DNA from: Planctomycetota bacterium
Lineage (GTDB): Bacteria; Planctomycetota; Planctomycetia; Pirellulales; UBA1268
Assembly (NCBI GenBank): GCA_016872555.1
Contig: VGZO01000012.1
Location: forward strand, 1 to 64,000
DNA length: 64,000 bases
Reading direction: 5' to 3'
In this document: positions 16,217 to 26,419 of the stretch, piece by piece
How the letters are laid out: every line of letters begins with the position of its first letter
Position numbering within the stretch: the stretch's first letter is position 1
Position numbers and translations under genes: made by a program
The notes under the pieces: model-generated
The model's input: only the letters and a program-made list of their open reading frames with translations
What the model was told of the DNA's origin: nothing
The model's database searches: none

Positions 16217-17332
16217 TCAGTCGGCGAGCCTGACCTCCGCGCCGCCGCGCTCCGCCGATTCGACGCAGGCCATCATCACCCGCTGGATCGCCAGTGACAT
16301 CGCCGGCCAGCGGGGGTCGGGGATGCCGCCGAGGACGAGGCTCGAGAAGGTGCGGAACAGGTTCGTCTCCTGCGCCGCGGGGTGGGAGCTGGCGTACTCG
16401 GCGACCGCGACCCGGCGGTCGTGGCGCTCCATGTCGAAGCGGCAGACGTCGTTCACGAACGCCGGCTGCGAGACGGTGAACTCCAGCTCGTTGCCGACGT
16501 GCGGAAGGACGAAGTCGTCGAGCCGGACGCTTCCCCGCGACCCGCCGACCGACACGAGCTGCTGGTTGGCCATCCGGAACGACGTGAAAAACGACGCCGA
16601 CACCCCGGCGTTGTCGTCGAACAGCAGTTCGCCGGAGAACTCCACCGGCACCGGCGCCCCGCCACGGGCCGCGCTCCCCGACCGGAGCATCCGCCCGGTG
16701 ACCCGGGTGGGGAGACGGTGGTGCATCACCCAGAGGATCATCCCGATCGTGTACCAGCCGAGGTCGCCAAGGCAGCCGAGCGGCTCCAGTTCGGCGTCCA
16801 TGCGGATGTTGGCCGCCGCGAAATCGTCCGGGGCGTTGAAGGTGAATTGGCTGACGATCCGGCGGATCTCGCCGACGGTCGTCGGATCGTCGAGGATCGC
16901 GCGCAGCGGCTCGAGGCGCTTGCTGTGCATCCACATCACCCCGTCCATGAATTGGACGTCGGCGGCGGCACAGGCGGCGATGATGCTCTCGAGCTCCGCG
17001 ACGCTCGCCGCACACGGCTTCTCGCAGACGACGTGCTTGCCCGCCTTCGCGGCCTCGACCGCCCACTGCCAGCGCAGTCCGGTCGGGAGCGGGATGTAGA
17101 TCGCGTCGACGTCCTCGCAGGCGAGCAGCTCCTCGTAGGACCCCAGGGCGCGGGGGGCGGGGTCGAGCGGCACGTCGGCCTGGCAGCCGGCGATGAATGC
17201 CCGGGAGCGGTCGCGGTCGCGACTGGCGACGGCGACGAGGCGCGAGTTGCCGGCGTTGCGGATCGCCAGCCAGTTCTTCCGGGCGATCCCCGCGGTTCCC
17301 ATGATGCCGTAGCGGCAGACGGTCGGTGGCAT
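16217..17332 (-). CDS. Gfo/Idh/MocA-family oxidoreductase (cytoplasmic)
   Basis: 371 residues with an N-terminal Rossmann motif GIMGTAGIARKNWLAIRNAG and no signal peptide. The EKP cofactor/active-site motif is intact (KHVVCEKPCAASVAELE). Later blocks VQFMDGVMWMHSKRLEPL and GGPW-like GCLGDLGWYTIGMILWVM are typical of the dehydrogenase subfamily acting on sugars or trans-dihydrodiols. It faces polA divergently; the 85 bp between them contains a 6 bp inverted repeat. It converges on the diadenylate cyclase gene with 16 bp between stops. The substrate cannot be told from sequence. Confidence 0.88.
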   Translation of the reverse strand: MPPTVCRYGIMGTAGIARKNWLAIRNAGNSRLVAVASRDRDRSRAFIAGCQADVPLDPAPRALGSYEELLACEDVDAIYIPLPTGLRWQWAVEAAKAGKHVVCEKPCAASVAELESIIAACAAADVQFMDGVMWMHSKRLEPLRAILDDPTTVGEIRRIVSQFTFNAPDDFAAANIRMDAELEPLGCLGDLGWYTIGMILWVMHHRLPTRVTGRMLRSGSAARGGAPVPVEFSGELLFDDNAGVSASFFTSFRMANQQLVSVGGSRGSVRLDDFVLPHVGNELEFTVSQPAFVNDVCRFDMERHDRRVAVAEYASSHPAAQETNLFRTFSSLVLGGIPDPRWPAMSLAIQRVMMACVESAERGGAEVRLAD

Positions 17333-17347
17333 GAGGCATGGCTCCTA

Positions 17348-17371
17348 GTGTGGCGCGGGGTTGTACCACAC
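17348..17371. promoter_or_regulatory. Inverted repeat between divergent Gfo/Idh and polA genes
   Basis: GTGTGG and CCACAC flank a 12 bp spacer in the only non-coding DNA between two divergent genes. It could be an operator or half of a promoter region. The arms are short, so chance is possible. Confidence 0.3.
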
Positions 17372-17417
17372 CCGCCGCGCCGGCGCAGAGGGGCGCACGG
17401 CGGCTATCATCGCGGGC

Positions 17418-20213
17418 ATGGCCGTCACCGCCGCCACCACCGACCCCGATCTGACCGGCCGCACGGTGTGGGTGGTCGACACGCTGTCGCGCGTCTACCA
17501 GCGGTTCCACGCGGTGCCGGAGATGACCAGCCCCTCCGGGATGCCGGTCAACGCCGTCCACGGCTTCGCCGAGGACCTGCTCGGGATCCTCCGCAAGCGA
17601 CAGCCCGACTATTTGCTCTGCGCACTCGACGCCCCCGGGCCGACGTTTCGCCACGAGAAGCATGCCGACTACAAGGGGACACGCGCCGAGATGCCGGCCG
17701 ATCTCGTTCCCCAGATCGCGTTGGTCCGGCAGCTGTGCGCGACGATGGGTATTCCCTGCCTCGAGGTTCCCGGCTTCGAGGCCGACGACATCCTCGCCAC
17801 CCTCGCCGCCCGGGTCACCGCGCGCGGCGGCAGCGTCGTCCTCGCCACGTCGGACAAGGACGCGCGGCAGCTGCTCTCCGACCGGGTCCGCCTCCTCAAC
17901 CTCCGCACCGACACGTTGATGGGGCCCGCGGAGTTGCAGGCGGAGTGGGGCGTGCGTCCCGATCAGGTGGTCGACTGGCTGTCGCTTGTCGGCGACACCG
18001 CCGACAACGTTCCCGGCGTCCCGCTGATCGGTCCGAAGGCGGCGACCGAACTGCTCTCCACGTTCGGCGATCTCGACACGCTCCTGGCGCGGCACGGCGA
18101 GGTCAAGGGAGCGAAGAAGCAGGAGAGCCTGCGGACCCACGGCGACACGGCCCGGGCCGCGCGCGAGCTGATCCGCCTCCATGCCGACGTGCCCGTGGAG
18201 ATCCCCTGGGACGACGCCCGCGCGCACCCACCCGACTCGGCCCGGCTCGGCGAGTTCTTCGAGTCGCTCGGCTTCCGCCGGTTGCTCGCCAGCCTCCGGG
18301 CCCAGACGCCGCGCGAGCAGCGCCCTGCGCCGCGGGCGGGTTCGGCCGCCCTCCGGCGCGACCGGCAGGGGGAGCTGTTCGCCGCCGACGGCGATGCCGG
18401 CGATGACGCCGTCGCGGCCGAGATCCCCGGCGGCGATGCGGCGCTGGCCGCGCTCGTGCCGCGGTTGCGGCGCGGGGGCGACCTGGCGCTGGCCGCGGCG
18501 CTGCCTCTAGGGGCTGGCCGGATGGCGGCACCGCTGGGACTGGCGGTCGCCGTCGCGGGCGCGGCGGGCGTTGTCGCCTGGATCGACGGGCCGCTGCTGG
18601 CCGGCACGGGGCCCGGGCGCGGGGCCCTGGCCGACCTGCTCGCCGATCCCGCCGTCGCCAAGCAGGCCCACGATGCGAAGCGGCTGACGGTGGCCCTCGA
18701 CGCGGTCGGGCTGCGGCTGGCGGGGGTCCGCTTCGACACGATGCTCGCCGGCTACCTGCTCCACGCAGGGCGCCGTGACTTCCCGCTCGAGTGGCTCGCG
18801 CGGGTGTCCGCCGGCGTCGAGGAACCGGGCGCCGAGCCGGACGCCGAGGCGGGGGTGGCGGCCGGTGCCGAGCAGCCGACCACTGCGGAGGCGGCGCTGG
18901 CGGCCTGCCGGGCGGTGCGGACGCTCGCCCCACGGTTGGCGGCGCGGCTCGACGAGGCGGAGGTGCGTCGGCTCCACGACGACGTCGAGCTCCCGCTGGC
19001 GGCGGTCCTCGCGGCGATGGAGCTCCACGGCGTGCGGATCGACACCGCGGCGCTCGACAAGCTCTCGCAACGCTACACCGCCACGCTCGCCGACCTGGAG
19101 CGACAGATCCATGCCGCCGCCGGCCGGTCGTTCGCGATCGCCTCGCCGCTCCAGGTCCGCGCGGTCCTGTTCGACGAGCTTCACCTCCCGGTGGTGAAGC
19201 GCACCAAGACCGGAGCCAGCACCGATGCCGAGGTCCTCGAGGAACTGGCCCCGCTCCATCCGCTGCCCCGATTGCTCCTCGAGCACCGCCGCTTCGCCAA
19301 GCTGAAAAGCACCTACGTCGACGCCCTGCCGCACCTGGTCGACCCGGCGACCGGCTGCGTGCACACGTCGTTCAACCAGACGATCGCCGCCACCGGGCGG
19401 TTGTCATCGAGCGACCCCAACCTGCAGAACATCCCGGTTCGGACCGTCGAGGGTCAGCAGATCCGCGCCGCTTTCCTCCCCCGTGTGCCGGGGCGGCGGT
19501 TCGTGGCCGCCGACTATTCGCAGATCGAGCTGCGGATCCTCGCCCACCTCTCCGCCGACGCGGCGATGCGTGAGGCCTTCGCGTCGGGCGACGACATCCA
19601 CGCACGGACCGCCGCCGCGGTGTTCGGCGTCGCCCCCGGCGCGGTGACCGCCGAGCAGCGCCGTGCGGCCAAGGCGGTGAATTTCGGGATCCTCTACGGC
19701 CAAAGCCCGTTCGGCCTCGCCAAGTCGTTGGGGATTTCCCAGGCCGACGCCGCGACGTTCATCGCTGCCTACTTCTGCACGTTCGCCGGCGCGGCGACGT
19801 TCATCGACGACGTCCTCGACCGCTGCCGCGCCGAGGGGCGGGTGGCGACGATCCTCGGCCGCCACCGCGCCATCGCCGGCGTCCGGGAGCGGAGCCGACG
19901 GCGGACGGCCAGCGGCGCGCCGAGCCTGACGCTTCCCGAGCGGACGGCGGTCAACACCGTCGTCCAGGGCTCGGCCGCCGACCTCATCAAGGTGGCGATG
20001 CTCCGCGTCGTCCGCCGGCTCGAGACGGAGCGGCTCGAGGCGCGGCTCGTCCTCCAGATCCACGACGAGTTGCTCGTCGAGACACCCGGCGCCGAGGTGG
20101 CAGGCGTGTCGGCGCTCCTCGCCGAGGAGATGCGCGGCGCGATGACGCTCTCGGTCCCGCTGGCAGTGTCGGTGCACTCCGGCTCGACCTGGGCGGAGTG
20201 CGAGAAGGGCTGA
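17418..20213 (+). CDS. polA: DNA polymerase I, proofreading domain degenerate
   Basis: 931 residues from the ATG at 17418. The 5'-nuclease (FEN) domain spans about 1-300 with GFEADDILATLAARV, TSDKDARQL and LVGDTADNVPGVPLIGPK intact. The middle 3'-5' exonuclease-like domain (about 345-560) has lost its catalytic acidic motifs: exoI reads GDLALAAALPLG, exoII reads AKQAHDAKRLTVAL, and the exoIII Tyr/Asp is absent, so proofreading is probably lost as in Taq polymerase. The polymerase domain is intact: motif A VAADYSQIELRILAHLS, the O-helix RRAAKAVNFGILYGQ, and motif C LQIHDELLVE. It is the first gene of a run with coaE and rho. Role: Okazaki fragment processing and repair synthesis. Confidence 0.96.
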   Translation: MAVTAATTDPDLTGRTVWVVDTLSRVYQRFHAVPEMTSPSGMPVNAVHGFAEDLLGILRKRQPDYLLCALDAPGPTFRHEKHADYKGTRAEMPADLVPQIALVRQLCATMGIPCLEVPGFEADDILATLAARVTARGGSVVLATSDKDARQLLSDRVRLLNLRTDTLMGPAELQAEWGVRPDQVVDWLSLVGDTADNVPGVPLIGPKAATELLSTFGDLDTLLARHGEVKGAKKQESLRTHGDTARAARELIRLHADVPVEIPWDDARAHPPDSARLGEFFESLGFRRLLASLRAQTPREQRPAPRAGSAALRRDRQGELFAADGDAGDDAVAAEIPGGDAALAALVPRLRRGGDLALAAALPLGAGRMAAPLGLAVAVAGAAGVVAWIDGPLLAGTGPGRGALADLLADPAVAKQAHDAKRLTVALDAVGLRLAGVRFDTMLAGYLLHAGRRDFPLEWLARVSAGVEEPGAEPDAEAGVAAGAEQPTTAEAALAACRAVRTLAPRLAARLDEAEVRRLHDDVELPLAAVLAAMELHGVRIDTAALDKLSQRYTATLADLERQIHAAAGRSFAIASPLQVRAVLFDELHLPVVKRTKTGASTDAEVLEELAPLHPLPRLLLEHRRFAKLKSTYVDALPHLVDPATGCVHTSFNQTIAATGRLSSSDPNLQNIPVRTVEGQQIRAAFLPRVPGRRFVAADYSQIELRILAHLSADAAMREAFASGDDIHARTAAAVFGVAPGAVTAEQRRAAKAVNFGILYGQSPFGLAKSLGISQADAATFIAAYFCTFAGAATFIDDVLDRCRAEGRVATILGRHRAIAGVRERSRRRTASGAPSLTLPERTAVNTVVQGSAADLIKVAMLRVVRRLETERLEARLVLQIHDELLVETPGAEVAGVSALLAEEMRGAMTLSVPLAVSVHSGSTWAECEKG

Positions 20214-20230
20214 CGGGGAAGGAGGGGGCG

Positions 20231-20917
20231 ATGGCGGTGGTGGGCCTGACGGGCCGGATCGGTGCCGGCAAGTCGACCGTGGCCGCGATCTTCGCCCGGC
20301 ACGGTGCCGTGGTGATCGACGCCGACGTCCACGCCCACGCCGTCCTCGACGAACCGGAGGTCCGGCGAGCGCTGGCGACGAGGTTCGGCCCCGCCGTGAT
20401 CAACGCCGACGGCAGCGTGCACCGGGCGGCCCTCGCGCGGTGCGTGTTCGGCCCCGGACCGGACCACGCCCGGGCTCTGGCGGACCTCGAGGCGCTGGTT
20501 CATCCGCGGGTGCGGAAGCGGATGGCGGCGGCGCTCGCCGCGGCCCTCGGCGGCGGCGACGCCGGATCGCCCCCGGTGGTGGTCCTCGACGTGCCGCTGC
20601 TGGCCGGCTCGGGGCTGGAGGCACGGTGCGATCTGGTGGTGGTCGTGGAGTGCGACAGCGCGGTCCGCCGGCGGCGGCTGATCGACAGGGGCCTGACCTC
20701 CTCCCAGATCACCGCCCGCGATGCGGCCGGGGAGCGGTCGGCGCGCCGAGCCGGCGAAGCGCCCTGGCCGTTGGAACGGACGCGGGTCGTGGATACCTCC
20801 GGCGAACTGCCTTATACTGCGGATCAAGTCGAGCGCATCTGGGGGGACTTGCACCGCACGGCTGCACGTCCCCCGTGCCGAGATGGCCCGTCGCCGGATA
20901 CGGCTCCGTCGCCGTGA
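20231..20917 (+). CDS. coaE: Dephospho-CoA kinase
   Basis: 228 residues from the ATG at 20231, with GGAGG 5 nt upstream and 17 bp after the polA stop. The P-loop is VGLTGRIGAGKSTVAAIFA. DADVHAHAVLDEPEV is the CoaE-specific Asp motif, VVLDVPLLAGSGLEARCD matches the family LLFE block, and RRLIDRGLTSSQITARDA is the lid region. It catalyses the last step of coenzyme A synthesis (phosphorylation of the 3'-OH of dephospho-CoA). The last ~20 residues (ARPPCRDGPSPDTAPSP) are low-complexity. Gene order polA-coaE-rho is as I would expect in planctomycetes. Confidence 0.94.
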   Translation: MAVVGLTGRIGAGKSTVAAIFARHGAVVIDADVHAHAVLDEPEVRRALATRFGPAVINADGSVHRAALARCVFGPGPDHARALADLEALVHPRVRKRMAAALAAALGGGDAGSPPVVVLDVPLLAGSGLEARCDLVVVVECDSAVRRRRLIDRGLTSSQITARDAAGERSARRAGEAPWPLERTRVVDTSGELPYTADQVERIWGDLHRTAARPPCRDGPSPDTAPSP

Positions 20918-20950
20918 TCCCGGTGCAGCGCCGCTCCCCGGCGTGCGCGG

Positions 20951-21017
20951 CCCCCCTCCTCGTCCCCGTTCCTCACCGGCACCCCACGCCGGCGTTCCAT
21001 CCCCTCTCTCCCCTTTC
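20951..21017 (+). promoter_or_regulatory. C-rich, G-poor leader upstream of rho (candidate rut site)
   Basis: Between coaE and rho the plus strand becomes strongly C-skewed: by count this 67-base stretch has about 40 C and 8 G, in a genome where C and G are otherwise balanced. Pyrimidine runs such as CCCCTCTCTCCCCTTTC occur just before the rho start. That is the composition of a Rho utilisation site. Since rho is autoregulated by attenuation in its leader in some bacteria, this is a reasonable candidate for the same control. Inference only. Confidence 0.5.
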
Positions 21018-21076
21018 GGCTGCGGACGCCGTCCGCTCCGGGATCAGGGTCCCGCCGCCCCGTTCCGAGGTGCCCC

Positions 21077-22486
<1,410 letters not shown>

Positions 22487-22517
22487 CGTATCGCGCATCG
22501 ACGACGGAGGTGACCCC

Positions 22518-23060
22518 ATGACCACCCGTCGGGAGCCGGCGACGGCGGTGGAACGGCCCGTGCTGCCGGCCGGCGCGGCGTGCCTCGAGGGAGGCGATCG
22601 GCTCCCTGCCGGCGCGCGGATCGCCGTCGTCGTGTCGCGTTACAACGACGCCGTCACCCACGGGCTCCTCGCTGGCGCCGTCTCCACGTTGGGGAAGGCG
22701 GGGCTCGCCCCCGACCGCCTCACCGTCGCCTGGGTGCCGGGGGCGTTCGAGCTGCCGCTGGCCGCCGATCGGCTCGCCGCCACCGGCCGCTTCGCCGCGG
22801 TCATCTGCCTGGGTGCGATCATCCGTGGCGAGACCTCTCACGACCAGCACATCGCATCCGCCGTGGCCCGTGGCATCGAAGAGGCGGCACGGGCGCGGGG
22901 GGTGCCGATCGTGTTCGGCGTCCTGACCTGCAACGACCTCGATCAGGCGTTCGCCCGCGCCGGCGCGGGGAATGGCGGGGGCAACAAGGGCACCGAGGCG
23001 GCCGTCGCGGCGGTGGAGATGGTCGCGCTCCTGGCCCGGTTCGATTCCCGGGAGGGCTGA
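22518..23060 (+). CDS. ribH: 6,7-dimethyl-8-ribityllumazine synthase
   Basis: 180 residues. The family pattern is clear: [18 protein letters not shown] (substrate-binding Phe position is Tyr-Asn here), [36 protein letters not shown] with the catalytic His, and [16 protein letters not shown]. It makes the lumazine precursor of riboflavin from a pyrimidine and dihydroxybutanone phosphate, and family members assemble as pentamers or 60-mers. It has an N-terminal extension of about 20 residues compared with short homologues. It is followed by nusB after one base, the classic ribH-nusB pairing. Confidence 0.95.
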   Translation: MTTRREPATAVERPVLPAGAACLEGGDRLPAGARIAVVVSRYNDAVTHGLLAGAVSTLGKAGLAPDRLTVAWVPGAFELPLAADRLAATGRFAAVICLGAIIRGETSHDQHIASAVARGIEEAARARGVPIVFGVLTCNDLDQAFARAGAGNGGGNKGTEAAVAAVEMVALLARFDSREG

Positions 23061-23061
23061 G

Positions 23062-23487
23062 ATGGCGTCGCCGAACCGCCGCCGGGCCCGCGAAGTCGCC
23101 CTCCAGGCGCTGTACCTGCGCGACCTCAATCCCGAGCAGGAGCCGGAGCTGGTGGCCGGCTTCCTCCGTGGCAGGCTCCGCGCCCCCGGGCTGGTGGATT
23201 TCGCGCAGCGGCTCGTCGACGGCGTCACCGCGCGGCGCGACGAGATCGACCGAACGCTCGAGGCCGCTGCCGAGCGCTGGCGCGTGGCGCGGATGGCGGC
23301 CACCGATCGCGCGATCCTCCGCATCGCCGTCCATGAAATGCTCCACAGCGACATCCCCGGGCCGGTGGCGGTCGACGAGGCGATCGAACTGGCCCGGCGT
23401 TACGGGTCGGTCGATTCGCCCCGGTTCGTGGCCGGGGTCCTGGGGCGCGTGCTCGCCGACCGCAGTGGCGCGCCGGCACCCGCCTGA
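23062..23487 (+). CDS. nusB: Transcription antitermination factor NusB
   Basis: 141 residues from the ATG at 23062, one base after the ribH stop. The family blocks are NRRRAREVALQALYLRDLNP at the N-terminus, FAQRLVDGVTARRDEIDRTL, RMAATDRAILRIAVHEMLH and AVDEAIELARRYGSVDSPRF followed by VAGVLGRV at the C-terminus. It is an all-helical protein that binds boxA RNA with NusE/S10 to support rRNA transcription. Tight spacing to ribH suggests translational coupling. Confidence 0.95.
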   Translation: MASPNRRRAREVALQALYLRDLNPEQEPELVAGFLRGRLRAPGLVDFAQRLVDGVTARRDEIDRTLEAAAERWRVARMAATDRAILRIAVHEMLHSDIPGPVAVDEAIELARRYGSVDSPRFVAGVLGRVLADRSGAPAPA

Positions 23488-23551
23488 GCCGTGCACGCCG
23501 CCGGCCGCCTTGCCCGTGGCGTGATCCGGGTCCTTCCGTCGGAGTCCGTCG

Positions 23552-24544
23552 ATGGCGATATTCGGGTTCGGTCGTGGCAAGGAGCAGCCGGAGGGAGAGC
23601 CCGCGCCGCGGGGAGGGATCCTCGACCGGCTCCGGGCCGGGTTGGCGAAGACGAAACAGATCCTCGCCACCGACGTCCGCGACCTCTTCAAGCGCGAGGG
23701 GCGGCTCGTCGACGACGAGTTTCTCGAGGAGCTGCGCGGGGCGCTGGTCAAGACCGACATGGGGCCGGCGGCCGCGGCGGCGATCGTCGCCGACGTCCGT
23801 GAGCGGCAGAAGGCGCGGGTCGTCGATCCCGACGCGGTCGTCGACTCGATCCGTCGCCAGCTCCTCGGGCGCCTCCACGCCACCGCGGCGCCGCTGGCCA
23901 CGGCGGCCACCGGCCCGACGGTGATCCTCGTCACCGGCGTCAACGGCTCGGGCAAGACGACGTCGATCGCCAAGCTCACGCGGCTCTTCACGCGCGACGG
24001 CCGGAAGGTCGTGCTCGGTGCGGGGGACACGTTCCGGGCGGCTGCCGTCGAGCAGCTCGCGACCTGGGCCGGGCGGCTCGGCGCCGAAATCGTCCGCGGC
24101 CCGGCGGGCAGCGATCCGGCGAGCGTTGCCCACCGGGCGGTGGCGCGCACCCTGGAGAGCGCGGCGGATGTCTGCATCATCGACACTGCCGGCCGGCTCC
24201 AGACGCAGTCGCACCTGATGCAGGAGCTGACCAAGATCCGCCGCGTCGTCACCAAGCTCGTCCCTGACGCGCCGCACGAGGTGCTCCTGGTGATCGACGC
24301 CACCGCCGGGCAGAACGCACTCTCGCAGGCCAAGGGGTTCCGGGAGGCGGCGGGCTGCACCGGGATCGTCCTCTCCAAGCTCGACGGGTCGGCCCGCGGC
24401 GGAGTGATCGTGCCGGTCACGGAGCAGTTCGGGCTCCCTGTGAAACTGGTGGGTTTGGGGGAGGGGGCCGACGACCTCGAACCGTTCGACCCGGAGCGGT
24501 TCGTGACGGCGCTGCTCGAAGGGACGCTCGCTGATCGCGCCTGA
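23552..24544 (+). CDS. ftsY: Signal recognition particle receptor FtsY
   Basis: 330 residues. A short N-terminal region (GRGKEQPEGEPAPRGG) replaces the long acidic A-domain of some bacteria. The N domain (about 25-110) and the SRP GTPase G domain follow: GVNGSGKTTSIAKLTRLF (G1), GAGDTFRAAAVEQLATWAGR (insertion box), CIIDTAGRLQTQSHLMQEL (G3), GIVLSKLDGSARGGVI (G4) and LVGLGEGADDLEPFDPERFV at the end. It docks the SRP-ribosome complex at the membrane for co-translational insertion. It closes the housekeeping run. Confidence 0.96.
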   Translation: MAIFGFGRGKEQPEGEPAPRGGILDRLRAGLAKTKQILATDVRDLFKREGRLVDDEFLEELRGALVKTDMGPAAAAAIVADVRERQKARVVDPDAVVDSIRRQLLGRLHATAAPLATAATGPTVILVTGVNGSGKTTSIAKLTRLFTRDGRKVVLGAGDTFRAAAVEQLATWAGRLGAEIVRGPAGSDPASVAHRAVARTLESAADVCIIDTAGRLQTQSHLMQELTKIRRVVTKLVPDAPHEVLLVIDATAGQNALSQAKGFREAAGCTGIVLSKLDGSARGGVIVPVTEQFGLPVKLVGLGEGADDLEPFDPERFVTALLEGTLADRA

Positions 24545-24801
24545 CTCGGCGTGACCGGCACAGGTTCGCGCGCCGCCTTCCGGTCAGGGAAACCCTGCCG
24601 TGGCATCCGTGATTGCCGGTCTTTCCTCCGGTGATCGTCCGATCGATTGCAGTGGGGAGTCGCCACAGGCGGCGGACCGGGGCCAGGCGGCCCGGTTCTC
24701 GGCGACGGCCCGAGCAGGTCGGCCCGACGGCCGTCCTGCCGTGGTTCCGCAGTGGACGCGGAGCCTGGATTCACTTCTTCAGGGATGGAGCCTGTCTACC
24801 C

Positions 24802-26217
24802 ATGCGATGCCAAGTGTTCCGTCTGCCGCGTCTGGTCGCGGCGGGCATCCTCTCGGCCGGCCTGGCCGCCGGCGTGGCACCCGGCCAGGGGGTCGTGCCG
24901 GTCGTCCCCAACGTGCCCCAGGAGGAGGCCTACGAGCTCCGCGGCCTGCCGCCGCAGGAGGCCGCCCAGGAAGCGGGCGAGGAGGGGCCCAACCGGTACC
25001 TCGAGTTCGAGCCGCTCGCGAGCCGTGGCCTGAAGACATACGGCTGGATCGACGCCGGGATCGGCGCCAACAACTGGGGCGCCCCCTGGAACGGGCCGAT
25101 CACGTTCAACGACCGCAATTGGCAGGGCCAGGTCAACCAGCTGTACCTCGTCAACGAGAAGCTCCTCGATCTCGAAGACGGCGGCTTCGACTGGGGTGGG
25201 CGCGTCGATCTGCTGTACGGCACCGACTACATCTACACCACCGCCCGTGGCCTCGACGCCAACCTGCTCAACCAGCCGATCGCGGCCTCGCCGTCGTGGG
25301 GCAACCGCTATTACGGCCTCGCCCTGCCGCAGATGTACGGTGAGCTCGGCTACGGCAACAACGCCGTCAAGTTCGGGCACTTCTACACGATCATCGGGTA
25401 CGAGGTCGTCCCGGCGATCGGCAACTTCTTCTACACGCACGCCTACACGATGCAGTACGGCGAGCCGTTCACCCACACCGGCATCCTCGACACCTGGACG
25501 CCCAACGACCAGACGACGGTCTATGCCGGTATCACCAACGGCTGGGACAATTACAGCGACCCGATCAACATCGTCGGGATCGCCAACCCGGGCTATCCGG
25601 GCGCCAACAGCAACGCGGCGTTCCTCGGCGGCGTGTCGTTCAAGGATCCCGACGAGACCCAGACGCTGACGATTACCACATCGAGCGGCAACGAGCCCGC
25701 ATCGCTGCTCTCACCCGCGCCGATCGGCAATCGCTCGATCCTCAGCACGGTCTACGTCAACGAATTGTCGGACAAGGTGACGTACGTGTTCCAGAACGAC
25801 AACGGCTGGCAGTTCAGCGCCGTCGGCGTGCCGTCGGTGCTCGGGCAGCAGGCCAATCTGGCGCAGTGGTACGGCATCAACCAGTACCTGTTCTACAACA
25901 TCAGCGACACCCTCGTGGCCGGCACCAGGCTCGAGTGGTTCCGCGACAACAACGGCTACCGTGTCGTGTCGGGGCTCCGCAACGCCCTGTTCGGGGTGCC
26001 GCAGGGTCCGGGCAACTGGAACGGCGGATTCCAGGGCAACTTCTGGCAGGCCACCTTCGGGCTCAACTGGAAGCCGAACCGCAACTTCATCATGCGGCCG
26101 GAGCTGCGCTACGACTGGTACTCGCCTGACCACGGCAAGGGCCCGCTTCCCTTCGGACGCAACTTCAACGAGTACGGCCAGCTCTACGGCGGCTGTGACG
26201 CGATCTGGCAGTTTTGA
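24802..26217 (+). CDS. Outer-membrane beta-barrel protein (BBP2/OmpL-like porin)
   Basis: About 471 residues from the ATG at 24802, with GGATGGAG upstream and a signal peptide (LPRLVAAGILSAGLAAGVA). The frame is open further left but without signal character. After a short Pro/Gln/Glu-rich stretch (VVPNVPQEEAYELRGLPPQE) the protein is a run of alternating aromatic/polar strands with many Gly, Asn and Tyr: GWIDAGIGANNWGAPW, DWGGRVDLLYGTDYIYT, FGHFYTIIGYEVVPA, VYAGITNGWDNYSDPI, GTRLEWFRDNNGYRV, PELRYDWYSPD. The C-terminal residue is Phe, as required by the outer-membrane insertion signal. This fits putative beta-barrel porin-2 proteins common in planctomycetes. Repeat copy 2 starts 4 bases after the stop. 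Confidence 0.85.
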   Translation: MRCQVFRLPRLVAAGILSAGLAAGVAPGQGVVPVVPNVPQEEAYELRGLPPQEAAQEAGEEGPNRYLEFEPLASRGLKTYGWIDAGIGANNWGAPWNGPITFNDRNWQGQVNQLYLVNEKLLDLEDGGFDWGGRVDLLYGTDYIYTTARGLDANLLNQPIAASPSWGNRYYGLALPQMYGELGYGNNAVKFGHFYTIIGYEVVPAIGNFFYTHAYTMQYGEPFTHTGILDTWTPNDQTTVYAGITNGWDNYSDPINIVGIANPGYPGANSNAAFLGGVSFKDPDETQTLTITTSSGNEPASLLSPAPIGNRSILSTVYVNELSDKVTYVFQNDNGWQFSAVGVPSVLGQQANLAQWYGINQYLFYNISDTLVAGTRLEWFRDNNGYRVVSGLRNALFGVPQGPGNWNGGFQGNFWQATFGLNWKPNRNFIMRPELRYDWYSPDHGKGPLPFGRNFNEYGQLYGGCDAIWQF

Positions 26218-26221
26218 CTTT

Positions 26222-26336
26222 CGCGCCCGCCATCCATGGCCCCCGCGGGCTTACGCAGGCCAGGGACACGGGAAGTGTCCCTGGCCTGCGGCGGTCGCAC
26301 CTCCGGGCGACCGTGGCCGCCGCCAGTGGCGGCGGC
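26222..26336 (+). repeat. Structured intergenic repeat, copy 2 (multi-hairpin)
   Basis: Same orientation and same 4-base offset from the upstream stop codon as copy 1. The first hairpin is truncated on its left arm. The variable hairpin is a perfect 15 bp stem with loop GGGAA (26255-26269 pairing with 26275-26289). Relative to copy 1 both arms differ in sequence but still pair, i.e. compensatory change. The CGGTCGC/GCGACCG and GCCGCCGCC-AGT-GGCGGCGGC hairpins are identical to copy 1. Confidence 0.87.
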
Positions 26337-26419
26337 CACGGCGCGACGGACAGCGCGTGGTCAGCCGCGGCAGTACGATGCTGCCCGCGGTTGACCCACA
26401 CGGTGCCGGAGGCCATGCC

